Positions 1 to 7,826 of a DNA stretch of 47,963 bases are shown here, one piece after another; position 1 is the stretch's first letter, and each line of letters begins with the position of its first letter. The DNA lies in assembly GCA_016867815.1 (NCBI GenBank), contig VGIR01000012.1, positions 1-47,963 of the forward strand. The letters are read 5' to 3'. This DNA comes from a candidate division WOR-3 bacterium (GTDB lineage: Bacteria; Hydrothermota; Tepidihabitantia; Tepidihabitantales; Tepidihabitantaceae). The notes under the pieces are model-generated. The model had not been told where the DNA came from. It saw only the letters and a list, made by a program, of their open reading frames with translations, and made no database searches. The position numbers were made by a program, and so were the translations under genes.

Positions 1-192
1 AGAGCTGGGGGAGGAACTTGCCAGAGAGCTGGGGAGAGAGTCTACCAGAGAGCGGGGGGAGGAGCCTACCGGAGAACGGGGGGAAGAGCTTACTAGAGAG
101 CAGGGGGAGGAGCTTGCCGGAGAGTTGGGGAGAGAGTCTACCAGAGAGCTGGGGGGAGAGCCTACCGGAGAGCTGGGGGAAGCATCCCCCCA
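1..192. repeat. 24-bp tandem repeat array (about 8 units)
   Basis: Units of 24 bp modelled on ccagagagctggggagagag plus a 4-base connector (tcta/ccta/cttg) run from the window edge to about 192, with point differences between units. The plus strand is strongly purine-rich (G and A). One frame is open through the array and would give an 8-residue repeat (PESWGESL-like), but it runs on into non-repetitive DNA without protein character, so I treat it as non-coding. The array is cut by the window start. Confidence 0.85.
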
Positions 193-878
193 GGGGAGGA
201 GTGGATAGCCCTCGTATTGCCCCCGTATGGCTTTTACCGCGATTCTGGACTAGGTATCCATCGGGATTGGGGCACTGCTGTATTCCGCCCGGGAGTCAGG
301 CCGATAGCCGCAGTCGTTGGCCGGTTCGGCGGGCGGTAGGAACCTCGTACAGGGCCGGATGACCTCCCGGATGTCCGGGGATATGTCTACCCATATGACC
401 TCAGGGATACCCCGAGGGTAGACCGGGGAGGACCGGGTAGGGTAGCCAGCCGGGGTACCCGCCCGGTAGCCCGTCGGGTAGCGGTCTGAGTAGCGGGTAG
501 GGTGGCCCGGACAGCTCTTCTCCCTGTACCCCACGGTGGTGCCGACCGGTTTGCCCGCCGATATGGCCTGGGAGTAGACCTCGGGGTAGCTTGAGGGGCT
601 GAATCCGGGATAGGGGGGAGATGCTTGAGGGCGGACTACCCCCCTACTACCCCCGGACGTGGAATGCGTGACTTACGCGATGTCATTTGGGCTAGAAACA
701 CCTGTTTAGGGGTCTGAAGGTCCTGTCTAGGCTGGTCGAGGGCCATTTGCAGCGGGTTAGAAGACCCACAACCTGTAGTATGGGCTGGGCGTCGGACCAC
801 AATTCTGCCGCCCACTCCTCGGCCCACGGGCCGCCTGGGGGGTAGCGGCGGCGGACTCAAGAAGTCAAAGACCAAAAG
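193..878. other. gene-poor region with degenerate GGTAG-rich repeats
   Basis: No convincing gene is visible. Between about 370 and 520 the sequence is built of degenerate short units such as ccgggtagggta and cccggtagcccg, with a period near 12 bp, probably a decayed relative of the tandem array at the window start. At 840-895 it ends in heptamer-like words (aagtcaaagacc, agaagtcagaagccag) of the kind that recur through the window. No promoter, RNA gene or terminator is recognisable. Confidence 0.5.
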
Positions 879-1172
879 CTAGAAGTCAGAAGCCAGCGCG
901 GCGAGCATCGAGTCGAGCAACGTCGCGAACAACCGCTGGAGCAACGACTGGCTCGACTTCGCGAAGAACGCGCGGTACAGCAGAGGATTCAGGTTGAGGT
1001 TGAGGTCAAGGTTGAGGTCGGGATGAAGCGAAGGACACAGCTCAAGATACAAGCGAGTACGCAACCGGCGATACTCCTGCCGATACTTCCCGACGTACTT
1101 CGACGGGTGCTTCGCGAGACTCAAGTGCGCGCAGCGCAGGTTCCAGATTAAACGCTCCGACGTGTTCAACAT
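879..1172 (-). CDS. small hypothetical protein, 97 aa, doubtful
   Basis: I do not recognise this protein. It begins ATG (MLNTSERLIWNLRC) preceded by ggag at a workable distance, and its first half is basic and probably helical (KYVGKYRQEYRRLRTRLYLE). The second half looks repeat-derived: the stretch DLNLDLNLNLN is encoded by iterated aaccttgacctcaacctcaa, and the last codons and stop lie in a heptamer-type word (cttctgacttctag). The frame also stays open upstream through the palindromic element at 1204-1267. It may be a genuine small gene with a repeat-invaded tail, or an accidental frame. Confidence 0.3.
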   Translation of the reverse strand: MLNTSERLIWNLRCAHLSLAKHPSKYVGKYRQEYRRLRTRLYLELCPSLHPDLNLDLNLNLNPLLYRAFFAKSSQSLLQRLFATLLDSMLAALASDF

Positions 1173-1203
1173 CGCGGCTCCGATCAGGCCGTAGCGCTGC
1201 CGC

Positions 1204-1267
1204 GGAAAGCGGGGACAGTCCCGCGGAGCGCCGACGTCGAACTTGGCGCGGTACAGTCCCCGTTTCC
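1204..1267. repeat. palindromic element, copy 1
   Basis: An imperfect palindrome of about 64 bp with ends ggaaagcggggacagtccc and gcggtacagtccccgtttcc around a short centre. It shares its arms with the copies at 21602-21658 and 22667-22738. In the metG reading frame it encodes ARYSPRFP, the same peptide as the copy inside the second HTH gene, so the element keeps one preferred open frame. Here it lies upstream of the predicted metG start. Confidence 0.8.
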
Positions 1268-1339
1268 CGCACGTGCACCTGTCACCCCGTTGGGGCGAAA
1301 GCCGTCCTGCGGACTCGCTGCCGGACCCCGGCCGTGTCC

Positions 1340-1367
1340 TTGACTTGGCGTCCGGGCGATGTATCCT
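1340..1367 (+). promoter_or_regulatory. metG promoter, leaderless type
   Basis: TTGACT at 1340-1345, a 16-bp spacer, and TATCCT at 1362-1367. The metG start TTG follows after only 7 nt, where transcription should begin, and no Shine-Dalgarno sequence precedes it. Confidence 0.65.
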
Positions 1368-1374
1368 TTGCGCC

Positions 1375-3456
1375 TTGAAGATACTGGTGACGAGCGCGTT
1401 GCCATACGCCAACGGGGAACTCCACTTCGGACACCTCGCCGGTGCCTATCTGCCCGCCGACATCTTTGTTAAGTATCACCGCCTGAAGGGTTCGGACGTC
1501 GTCTACATCTGCGGCTCGGACGAGCACGGGGTGCCGATCACGATCGCGGCCCAGCAGGCGTGCGTTTCGCCCCAGGAAATCATCGATCAGTATCACCCGT
1601 CCATCAAGCGTTCGTTCGAGGAGTTCGGGATGGAGTTCGACAACTACTCCCGGACCTCGCTGCCCATCCATCACAAGACCGCGCAGGAATTCTTCCTAAA
1701 CGTCTACCGGAAGGGCCTCCTGCAGCCGAAGACGACGCGCCAGCTCTATTGCCCGAAGGACCGGATGTTTCTTGCCGACCGGTACGTCGAAGGTACGTGC
1801 CCGAACTGCAAGTCCGAGGAGGCGAGAGGCGACCAGTGCGAGGCGTGCGGCCGCTGGATTGAGCCGTTCGATCTCGTCAACCCGCGCTGCAAGACCTGCG
1901 GTACCACGCCGGAGATACGCGAGACCACGCACTGGTTCTTCGCTCTCTCGAAGTACCAGGAGCGGTTGAAGGAGTGGGTCGCATCCAAGCCGGACATGAA
2001 GCCGAACGTGAAGCGTTTCTGCGAGGGTTGGTTCGAACGCGGGTTGCAGGACCGGGCGGTGACGCGCGATCTGACCTGGGGCGTGAAGGTGCCGCTGCCC
2101 GAGGGACAGGAGAAGGTGATGTACGTCTGGTTTGACGCGCCCATCGGCTACATCTCGTCCACCAAGGAATGGGCCGAGCGGATCGGCAGGCCGGACCGGT
2201 GGAAGGACTACTGGCACGACCCGGACACGAAGCTGGTCCATTTCATCGGCAAGGACAACATCGTTTTCCATGCGATTGTCTGGCCAGCGATGTTGATGGC
2301 GCACGAGGGGCTGGTGCTGCCCAAGGACATCCCGGCGAATGAGTTCCTGAACCTGGAAGGCGCCAAGCTCTCCACGTCGCGGAACTGGGCGGTGTGGCTG
2401 CCGGACTATCTGAAGCAGTTCCCGGCCGACCCGCTGCGCTATGCTCTGGCCGTGAACCTGCCTGAGAACCGGGACGTGGATTTCACCTGGCGCGACTTCC
2501 ATGCGCGGAACAACAATGAGCTGGCCGACGTGCTCGGTAACTTCGTGAACCGGGTCGCGGTGTTCATCAAGAAGAACTACGGCGGCAGGGTGCCGGAGGC
2601 GTGCCCGGATGACGAGCAGAGTCTCGAGGTGCTCGCGGCAATTGCCGAGGCACCCGGCAAGCTCGGCCGGATGATCGAGGCCTACGAGATGAAGGATGCG
2701 GCGCGCGAGGTGATGACCCTGCCGGCGCTGGGCAACCGCTACTTCGACTACGAAGCGCCGTGGAAGACGTTCAAGTCCGACAGGGCGAAGTGCGACCGGA
2801 CGATGAACGTCTGCATGCGGCTGGTTTCGTCGCTCGAGGTGCTGCTCTACCCGTTCCTGCCGTTCACGAGCCGGAAGATGGCGAAGCTGCTGTGGGGACA
2901 CGACCGGGTCCAGAGTCCAGAATCCAGAATCCAGAGGCCGGAGCGCCGATGGGATGATGCCGCGAAGCCGGCGCTGCCGTCCGAGTTGGGTCCGGCTGAG
3001 ATCCTGTTCAACAAGATTGAGGACTCGGCGATTGCGGTGCAGGTAGAAAAGCTCCAAGCCACAAGCCACAAGCCGCAAGCCGGGGCGGAAATTCCCAAGT
3101 CTCAAGTCCAAAGTCCAAAGTCGGAGGCGAGGACCGTGATTACCTACGACGATTTCAAGAAGCTGGAACTGAGGGTCGCGAAGATAGTGAGCGTGGAACC
3201 GGTGCCCGGCGCGACCAAGCTACTCAAGCTGCAGGTTGACCTTGGCAGCGAGCAGCGGCAGATTGTGGCCGGCATCGCGCTTGCCTACAAGCCGGAGGAG
3301 CTAGTCGGCAGGTCGATTGTGGTCGTTGCCAATCTGGCACCGGCCGTGATTCGCGGGGTCGAGTCGAACGGCATGCTGCTCGCCGCCACCGGTCCTGCCG
3401 GACTGGCCATCGTAACACCCGAACGTGAAACCGCCCCCGGTTCGACGGTGTCATGA
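1375..3456 (+). CDS. metG: methionyl-tRNA synthetase
   Basis: Charges tRNA-Met with methionine in the cytoplasm. The class I signatures are present: HFGHLAG (HIGH-type) near the N-terminus and KLSTS in place of KMSKS. Between them lies a zinc-binding insert with CPNC, CEAC and CKTC pairs. The C-terminus is a tRNA-binding OB domain (starting ITYDDFKKLELRV), as in long MetG forms. The protein is 693 aa from TTG 1375; the frame is open further upstream, but KILVTSALPYANG is the usual family N-terminus and the promoter ends just before it. Three heptamer arrays (2906-3123) lengthen the linker before the OB domain without breaking the frame. Confidence 0.95.
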   Translation: MKILVTSALPYANGELHFGHLAGAYLPADIFVKYHRLKGSDVVYICGSDEHGVPITIAAQQACVSPQEIIDQYHPSIKRSFEEFGMEFDNYSRTSLPIHHKTAQEFFLNVYRKGLLQPKTTRQLYCPKDRMFLADRYVEGTCPNCKSEEARGDQCEACGRWIEPFDLVNPRCKTCGTTPEIRETTHWFFALSKYQERLKEWVASKPDMKPNVKRFCEGWFERGLQDRAVTRDLTWGVKVPLPEGQEKVMYVWFDAPIGYISSTKEWAERIGRPDRWKDYWHDPDTKLVHFIGKDNIVFHAIVWPAMLMAHEGLVLPKDIPANEFLNLEGAKLSTSRNWAVWLPDYLKQFPADPLRYALAVNLPENRDVDFTWRDFHARNNNELADVLGNFVNRVAVFIKKNYGGRVPEACPDDEQSLEVLAAIAEAPGKLGRMIEAYEMKDAAREVMTLPALGNRYFDYEAPWKTFKSDRAKCDRTMNVCMRLVSSLEVLLYPFLPFTSRKMAKLLWGHDRVQSPESRIQRPERRWDDAAKPALPSELGPAEILFNKIEDSAIAVQVEKLQATSHKPQAGAEIPKSQVQSPKSEARTVITYDDFKKLELRVAKIVSVEPVPGATKLLKLQVDLGSEQRQIVAGIALAYKPEELVGRSIVVVANLAPAVIRGVESNGMLLAATGPAGLAIVTPERETAPGSTVS
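2906..3123 (+). repeat. three tandem heptamer arrays inside metG
   Basis: Array 1 (about 2906-2938) iterates tccagaa, array 2 (about 3055-3082) iterates caagcca, and array 3 (about 3096-3123) iterates aagtcca. All fall in the linker between the anticodon-binding and C-terminal OB domains. A 7-bp period passes through all three codon positions, so the peptide is low-complexity but not strictly periodic. Confidence 0.85.
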
Positions 3457-3469
3457 TGTCAGTGAGTCG

Positions 3470-3557
3470 CAAAGAGATAGAGGGACAAAGGGATAGAGTG
3501 TCGGACTGCGGGCACTTGATTCCTCGATCCCATTGTCCCTTGAGTCTTTCTCTCTAG
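3470..3557. repeat. inverted word repeat between metG and tatD
   Basis: The left half holds aaagagatagagggacaaag and the right half cattgtcccttgagtctttc. The halves are imperfect reverse complements, so the spacer could fold as a long interrupted hairpin. It is the only DNA between metG and tatD and could end or protect the metG transcript, but there is no T-tract. Confidence 0.5.
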
Positions 3558-3600
3558 CCCCATGTCGCGCCGGTCCAAGGAGAACCCCGAAGGTCTGAAG

Positions 3601-4353
3601 ATGTTCGATTCGCACTGCCATCTGACCGACGCCCAGTTCGGGGCGGACTTGGCGATGGTGCTCAAACGGGCGCACAGCGCCGGCGTCCGATACATGATGA
3701 CCGCGAGTCAGAGCGTGCCGGATAGCCGGCAGGTCGTGGCCCTTAGCCGCCATCGCGAAGGAGTCTACTGCGCCGTGGGTGTGCATCCGCACGATTCCGA
3801 CCAGTTCCGCAGCTGGGACGTGCAGGCGCTCAAGGATATGTGCATTGAGTCCAAAGTGAAAGCAATCGGCGAGATCGGGCTCGATTTCTTCCGCGGCATC
3901 TCGTCGCGCGGCAACCAGGAGACGGCTTTTCACGCCCAGGTAGAACTCGCCAGGATGCTGGCGATGCCGATGATCATCCACATCCGCGACGCGGCCAGCC
4001 GGGCTCGCAGCATAGTCGACGAACACGGGTACTATGCCGGAGTGTTGCACTGCTTCTCCGCCGACAAGAAGTTGGCGGAGTGGGCGGCGGAGAAGGGCCT
4101 GTTCGTCTCCTTTTCCGGCAACATAACCTACGGCGAGGAACGCCTGGAGGATATCGTCAGGGCAATTCCCCGTGACCTCTTGATGGTCGAGACCGATGCA
4201 CCATTTCTCGCGCCGGCACCCAGCCGCGGGCAGCGTAACGAGCCGGCGATGATCCGGCTGACAGTGGAGAAGCTGGCGCAGTTGGTCGGCATCACTCCGG
4301 TCGAGGCCGCGGACTTGACCCGCGAGAACGCCCTGCGCTGCTTCCGCATCTGA
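3601..4353 (+). CDS. tatD: TatD family metal-dependent hydrolase/nuclease
   Basis: A TIM-barrel metal-dependent deoxyribonuclease family member, probably cytoplasmic and acting in DNA turnover or repair. All metal ligand regions are visible: DSHCHL at the N-terminus, GEIGLDFF, IHIRDA, LHCFS and ETDAPFLAP. The length of 250 aa is typical. The frame is open from an upstream ATG at 3562, but MFDSHCH is the conventional start. Downstream, TGA is followed by one base and then the ATG of a short ORF that reaches the rsmA start, suggesting coupled translation with rsmA. Confidence 0.93.
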   Translation: MFDSHCHLTDAQFGADLAMVLKRAHSAGVRYMMTASQSVPDSRQVVALSRHREGVYCAVGVHPHDSDQFRSWDVQALKDMCIESKVKAIGEIGLDFFRGISSRGNQETAFHAQVELARMLAMPMIIHIRDAASRARSIVDEHGYYAGVLHCFSADKKLAEWAAEKGLFVSFSGNITYGEERLEDIVRAIPRDLLMVETDAPFLAPAPSRGQRNEPAMIRLTVEKLAQLVGITPVEAADLTRENALRCFRI

Positions 4354-4354
4354 C

Positions 4355-4441
4355 ATGAACGGGTTCAAGGGTCAAAGGGTTCAGGGGTTCGAGTTTGCGG
4401 CCAGAACCCTGGAACCCCAGACCCCCGGAACCCGTCTCTGA
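4355..4441 (+). other. 28-codon bridging ORF between tatD and rsmA
   Basis: ATG 4355 begins one base after the tatD stop (TGACATG). The frame runs through heptamer-like spacer words (gggttcaagggtcaaagggt) and stops with the TGA of CTGA at 4438-4441, where CTG is the likely rsmA start. Its probable role is to carry ribosomes to the rsmA start rather than to make a functional peptide. Confidence 0.35.
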
Positions 4442-5229
4442 GACACCTCCGTCCCCGCCGCGGGCTAGGCCAGTCTTTTCTTACCCACGAGCCGGTGGCC
4501 GATGCGCTGGTCGAGGCGCTGAGTCCGGGCCCGAGCGACACCGTGCTCGAGGTCGGACCAGGCAAGGGAATACTGACCAGGCGGCTCGTGGACTTGGCCG
4601 GCCGGGTGGTCGCGGTGGAGATCGACGACCGGCTGGCAGAGGGACTGCGGGTTGAACTGGGTGGACGCGGGAACCTGGAAGTGGTCCATGCCGACTTCAT
4701 GAGTTTCGACCTGGGACCGTACCGGCATCTGAAGGTGCTGGGCAACCTGCCATACAACCTCTCTTCTCAGATACTCTTCAAGCTGCTGGAATCTCTGGAT
4801 GTGTGGGACGTTGCGGTGCTCACGACCCAACGGGAGTTTGCGTACCGGGTCGTCGCCTTGCCTGGGTCCAAGGCATATGGCGCTCTCTCGGTCTTCTTCG
4901 ACCGCCTGACTTTCCGGGAACGACTATTCAACATCGAGCCGGAGAGCTTCAAGCCGAGACCGGATGTCGTGTCAACGTCGTTCCGTCTGAGACGCCGCGA
5001 GCAGCCGCTCTACCCGGTTCCCGATGAAGCGTCGTTCCGTCGCGTGGTCAAGGTCTGTTTTGCCCAGCGACGTAAGACGATTGCTAACAACCTGGTGGCG
5101 GGGTTGGAGCTGACAAGGGAAGCGGTTGTCGCGCACCTGGAGCAGGCGGGAATCGAACCGTCAGCCCGCGCGGAAACCCTGGGCGGCGAGCAGTTCAGGG
5201 AACTCGCAGAGGCACTTGCAGGCGGCTAG
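4438..5229 (+). CDS. rsmA: 16S rRNA dimethyladenosine transferase (KsgA/RsmA), CTG start
   Basis: Dimethylates two adjacent adenines near the 3' end of 16S rRNA using S-adenosylmethionine. Visible motifs: GQSFL at the N-terminus, VLEVGPGKGILT (SAM-binding motif I), AVEID, and the catalytic NLPYN. The C-terminal part FAQRRKTIANNL is characteristic. The first ATG/GTG/TTG in frame is GTG 4495, which would delete the conserved RGLGQSFL segment. The frame is open back to 4354, and the only plausible initiator giving a normal N-terminus (MRHLRPRRGLGQSFL, 263 aa) is CTG 4438, overlapping the TGA of the bridging ORF. The stop shares CTAG (5226-5229) with the stop of the convergent glycosyltransferase gene. 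Confidence 0.92.
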   Translation: MRHLRPRRGLGQSFLTHEPVADALVEALSPGPSDTVLEVGPGKGILTRRLVDLAGRVVAVEIDDRLAEGLRVELGGRGNLEVVHADFMSFDLGPYRHLKVLGNLPYNLSSQILFKLLESLDVWDVAVLTTQREFAYRVVALPGSKAYGALSVFFDRLTFRERLFNIEPESFKPRPDVVSTSFRLRRREQPLYPVPDEASFRRVVKVCFAQRRKTIANNLVAGLELTREAVVAHLEQAGIEPSARAETLGGEQFRELAEALAGG

Positions 5230-6401
5230 ACCGGGCGAGTCTTCAACAGTTCCTGGTAGAACTCGAGGGTCCGCTGCGCTATCTTGGGCCAGGCATATTC
5301 CTGCGCGCGCCTGAGCCCGGCGTCAGTCAGCGCCCGGCGCTGAGTCTCGTCGGTCAGGACACGGATGAGAGCCGCGGCCAGGGCATCGGCGTCGCCGGGA
5401 GGAACCAGGATGCCGTCAACCCCGTCCCGCACCGTTTCGTCATATCCGGGGATCCGCGAGGCGACTACCGGTGTGCCGCTGGCCATTGCCTCGAGGAGGA
5501 CGATGCCGAGGGTCTCTCCGCCCAGACCCGGTGCGCAGTAGACGTCACAGTTCGCGTAGTGACGCGGCAGTTCCTCGGGATGTGCGACGCCGAGGAAGTC
5601 GACCGAAGCCGCAATCCCAAGCTCTCCGCAAATCCGGCGGGCACGTGGTTCCACTGGACCACGACCCACTACCGCCAATCTGACGCCCGGAATCGATTTG
5701 AGTACCCTCGGCAGTGCCCGCAGCAGAGTCTCGATGCCTTTTCGTGCGTCGAGGCGGCCGAGGAACAGGATGGTGGGAGAAGCGGGATTCCGGTGTCCAG
5801 GGGTTCCAGGGCTCAGGGCCGGACGGAACCGGTTGAGGTCGATCCCGCAAGGGATGATGCGGAATTCGCCTGGAACGTAGGGCTCGGCGGCTTCCCGCGC
5901 CCGCTGGGAGATGGCGATGCGACCGTGTATCTTGGCGAGCTGCTGCCTGAACAGGAACCGGAAAGTGCTTGCCCCCGTGGTCTGGATCTTGAAGCCGGCG
6001 GTGAGGAACGTGATCAGGTTCACCGACCGGCTGTGCCGAATCGCCCAGTAGGAGATCTCCGGCCAGAACAGCCCGTGGCAGTGAACCACGTCGAATCCGC
6101 CCTCAGCCAGGAAGCGCCTTACCTCTCCGGGCATCCTGAGGCCGACCGGCACAGTCGCATATGAGCGGTTCATCGGGATGAGCATTGCCCGGCCGAATCG
6201 GGTCACCGGCAAGGAAGTCTGGCAGTCGCCGAATCCGGAGAAAGTGGTCGTCAGGATGTTCACATCCTGGACAAGGTCGCGCAGCCCCTCTGCCAGGTGG
6301 TGGACGTGTTCGCTTACGCCCGAAGGGTAGGGACGGTAGGCGGCCGATACGAGGCAGATACGCAGCCTGTCCTTTGTCCCTCGTCCCTTGTCCTGAGTCA
6401 C
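5226..6401 (-). CDS. glycosyltransferase family 4 (GT4)
   Basis: A GT-B fold glycosyltransferase using a nucleotide-activated sugar, likely in cell-surface glycan or glycolipid synthesis. The N-terminal Rossmann half starts RICLVSAAYRPYPSGVSEHV; the C-terminal half has ILFLGRLDARKG and GGETLGIVLLEAMASG, the EX7E region of GT4 enzymes. Length is 391 aa. The first residues (TQDKGRGTKD) come from heptamer words, as does a short insert in the interdomain linker (near SPGTPGHRNPASP, DNA about 5790-5822). Acceptor and sugar cannot be deduced. It converges with rsmA and lies downstream of dut on the same strand. Confidence 0.88.
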   Translation of the reverse strand: MTQDKGRGTKDRLRICLVSAAYRPYPSGVSEHVHHLAEGLRDLVQDVNILTTTFSGFGDCQTSLPVTRFGRAMLIPMNRSYATVPVGLRMPGEVRRFLAEGGFDVVHCHGLFWPEISYWAIRHSRSVNLITFLTAGFKIQTTGASTFRFLFRQQLAKIHGRIAISQRAREAAEPYVPGEFRIIPCGIDLNRFRPALSPGTPGHRNPASPTILFLGRLDARKGIETLLRALPRVLKSIPGVRLAVVGRGPVEPRARRICGELGIAASVDFLGVAHPEELPRHYANCDVYCAPGLGGETLGIVLLEAMASGTPVVASRIPGYDETVRDGVDGILVPPGDADALAAALIRVLTDETQRRALTDAGLRRAQEYAWPKIAQRTLEFYQELLKTRPV

Positions 6402-6513
6402 GGTTGGCCAATCTCAAGTCTGCAACCTGAAGTCTGCAATCTCTTGAGAGACAGGTCAAGGCTGAGGTTGAGGCTAAGACAGGACATGAGTCCTTCCAAC
6501 CTCCACCTTGACA
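6402..6513. repeat. repeat-rich spacer upstream of the glycosyltransferase
   Basis: Built from words such as tcaagtctgcaacctgaagtc and an imperfect inverted pair (caaggctgaggttgaggcta against caacctccaccttgacatca). No clear promoter for the glycosyltransferase is seen, so it may be read from the dut operon. Confidence 0.45.
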
Positions 6514-6945
6514 TCAACCTCGTTCTCCTGTGTGGCCGAAGCCCCCGGGCCCCCGGCGGGTCTCGGAGAGCGAATCGGTCTCGATCAGCTCGACATCGGT
6601 CAACGTCGCGAAGACGAGCTGAGCGATGCGGTCACCACGGCGTACCCCGTAGTTCCGGTCGGATGCGTTGAAGAGAATCACCCGGATTTCTCCTCGGTAG
6701 TCAGAGTCAATGGTGCCCGGGCTGTTCAGTATCCCTATGCCATGCTTCGCGGCCAGACCGGACCTCGGTCTCACTTGAGCTTCCGTACTCTCCGGCAGCT
6801 CTAGGGAGAGACCTGTTCCGATCGAGCCGAACCCGTGTGCCGGTATCACCATGTCCTCGGCGGCACAAAGGTCGAAGCCGGCCGAGCCCGTGGTGTGGCG
6901 GCAGGGGAGAGGGGCATCGACCAGACGCTTGAACTTGACTTTCAC
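6514..6945 (-). CDS. dut: dUTP diphosphatase (dUTPase)
   Basis: Hydrolyses dUTP to dUMP and pyrophosphate, keeping uracil out of DNA and feeding dTMP synthesis. All five trimeric dUTPase motifs are present: AGFDLCAAED, PRSGLAAKHGI, GTIDSDYRGEI (uracil pocket and catalytic Asp), RGDRIAQLVF and the flexible C-terminal RGPGGFGHTG. The protein is 143 aa. The start GTG 6945 overlaps the stop of the upstream acyltransferase gene as GTGA, which argues for translational coupling and fixes the start. Confidence 0.95.
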   Translation of the reverse strand: MKVKFKRLVDAPLPCRHTTGSAGFDLCAAEDMVIPAHGFGSIGTGLSLELPESTEAQVRPRSGLAAKHGIGILNSPGTIDSDYRGEIRVILFNASDRNYGVRRGDRIAQLVFATLTDVELIETDSLSETRRGPGGFGHTGERG

Positions 6946-7826
6946 GGTTGCGTCTTCCACCCGGCCTTGAACACCAGCCATTGGTCGGGAAATCTGCGAA
7001 TCAGGTCGTTGATCTCGGAGGCTATCAGGCCCGTGAACGCCTTGACATCTGCATTCGTGTCTCCGGTCGGAGCGAACTCCACCGACTTGTACTCCATGCG
7101 ATAGGGCCGGCGGCCGGGTTCGTGCTGGAACATCATTCCGGCAATGATCACGGGGCTTCCAAAGCGCAGCGAGTAGGCTGCCGCGCCCTTGGGGTAGTGA
7201 CGGTACGCGTCGAAGGCCGGACAGAGCAGGCCGTTGCCAGTCAGGTCGCGGTCGGAGACGAGGGCAAGCATGCGACCCTGGCGCAAGGATTCCAGCATGG
7301 CTTTCCGATCCTGAATGGGTATCGTTTCCATCGCCGTTGCTCCGCGGTAGCGATTGTAGGTCCTGGCCCAACCACGCGGTACCGGCTCAATCACCGCGGA
7401 CATCGGATACCCACGAGCTGCCATGTAGACACCGGCGAGATCGTAGTTGCCGAAGTGGCCCGTGACAACCACAATGCCTCGCTTCTTTGACAGCTCATTG
7501 TCCACCCCGGACGTGTCCATCTCGACCAAGTCCAGAACTCGACGTTTCATTACCGGCACGCGCATCAGGTCCAGGACGTTGAGGACGTAGTGAAGGAAGA
7601 GGCGCCTGGCCGTTGCGCGAAGTTCAGACTCGGAAGTGCCGGGGCCGAGAATGTGGCGGCAGTTTTCTATGAAACGCTCACGGCCTTTGTGGTTGAAGCG
7701 GTACGTGAGAGATGCTGTGACGCGCGCAATCCTTACGACTACCCAGCGCGGCAGCATAAATTGGACAAGGGTGCCAAGCGGCATCAGCCAGGTGACGGCT
7801 GCCTGGCGTTCTCTATGTCCGGCCAT
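6942..7826 (-). CDS. LpxL/HtrB-like lysophospholipid acyltransferase
   Basis: Belongs to the lipid A biosynthesis acyltransferase family, which adds an acyl chain to a membrane glycolipid from the inner face of the inner membrane. The catalytic HX4D motif is GHFGNYD near residue 122. Hydrophobic segments near the N-terminus (VTWLMPLGTLVQFMLPRWVVV) would anchor it. Length (294 aa) is normal. The family also includes PatA-type mannoside acyltransferases, so the substrate is inferred, though presence of the family favours a diderm envelope. It overlaps rnhA by 14 nt and dut by 4 nt. Confidence 0.85.
   Translation of the reverse strand: MAGHRERQAAVTWLMPLGTLVQFMLPRWVVVRIARVTASLTYRFNHKGRERFIENCRHILGPGTSESELRATARRLFLHYVLNVLDLMRVPVMKRRVLDLVEMDTSGVDNELSKKRGIVVVTGHFGNYDLAGVYMAARGYPMSAVIEPVPRGWARTYNRYRGATAMETIPIQDRKAMLESLRQGRMLALVSDRDLTGNGLLCPAFDAYRHYPKGAAAYSLRFGSPVIIAGMMFQHEPGRRPYRMEYKSVEFAPTGDTNADVKAFTGLIASEINDLIRRFPDQWLVFKAGWKTQP

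Noticed and set aside
1-192. CRISPR array
   Set aside because: Units are directly abutting 24-mers without unique spacers, and no cas genes are present.
18-362. Plus-strand frame giving PESWGESL repeats
   Set aside because: It exists because 24 is divisible by 3 and the units lack stops; it continues into non-repetitive DNA with no protein character, and no start signal is present inside the window.
1696-3111. Long minus-strand frame of about 470 codons opposite metG
   Set aside because: It mirrors metG codon structure, is rich in Arg/His/Leu as expected for an antisense frame in GC-rich DNA, and has no family resemblance.
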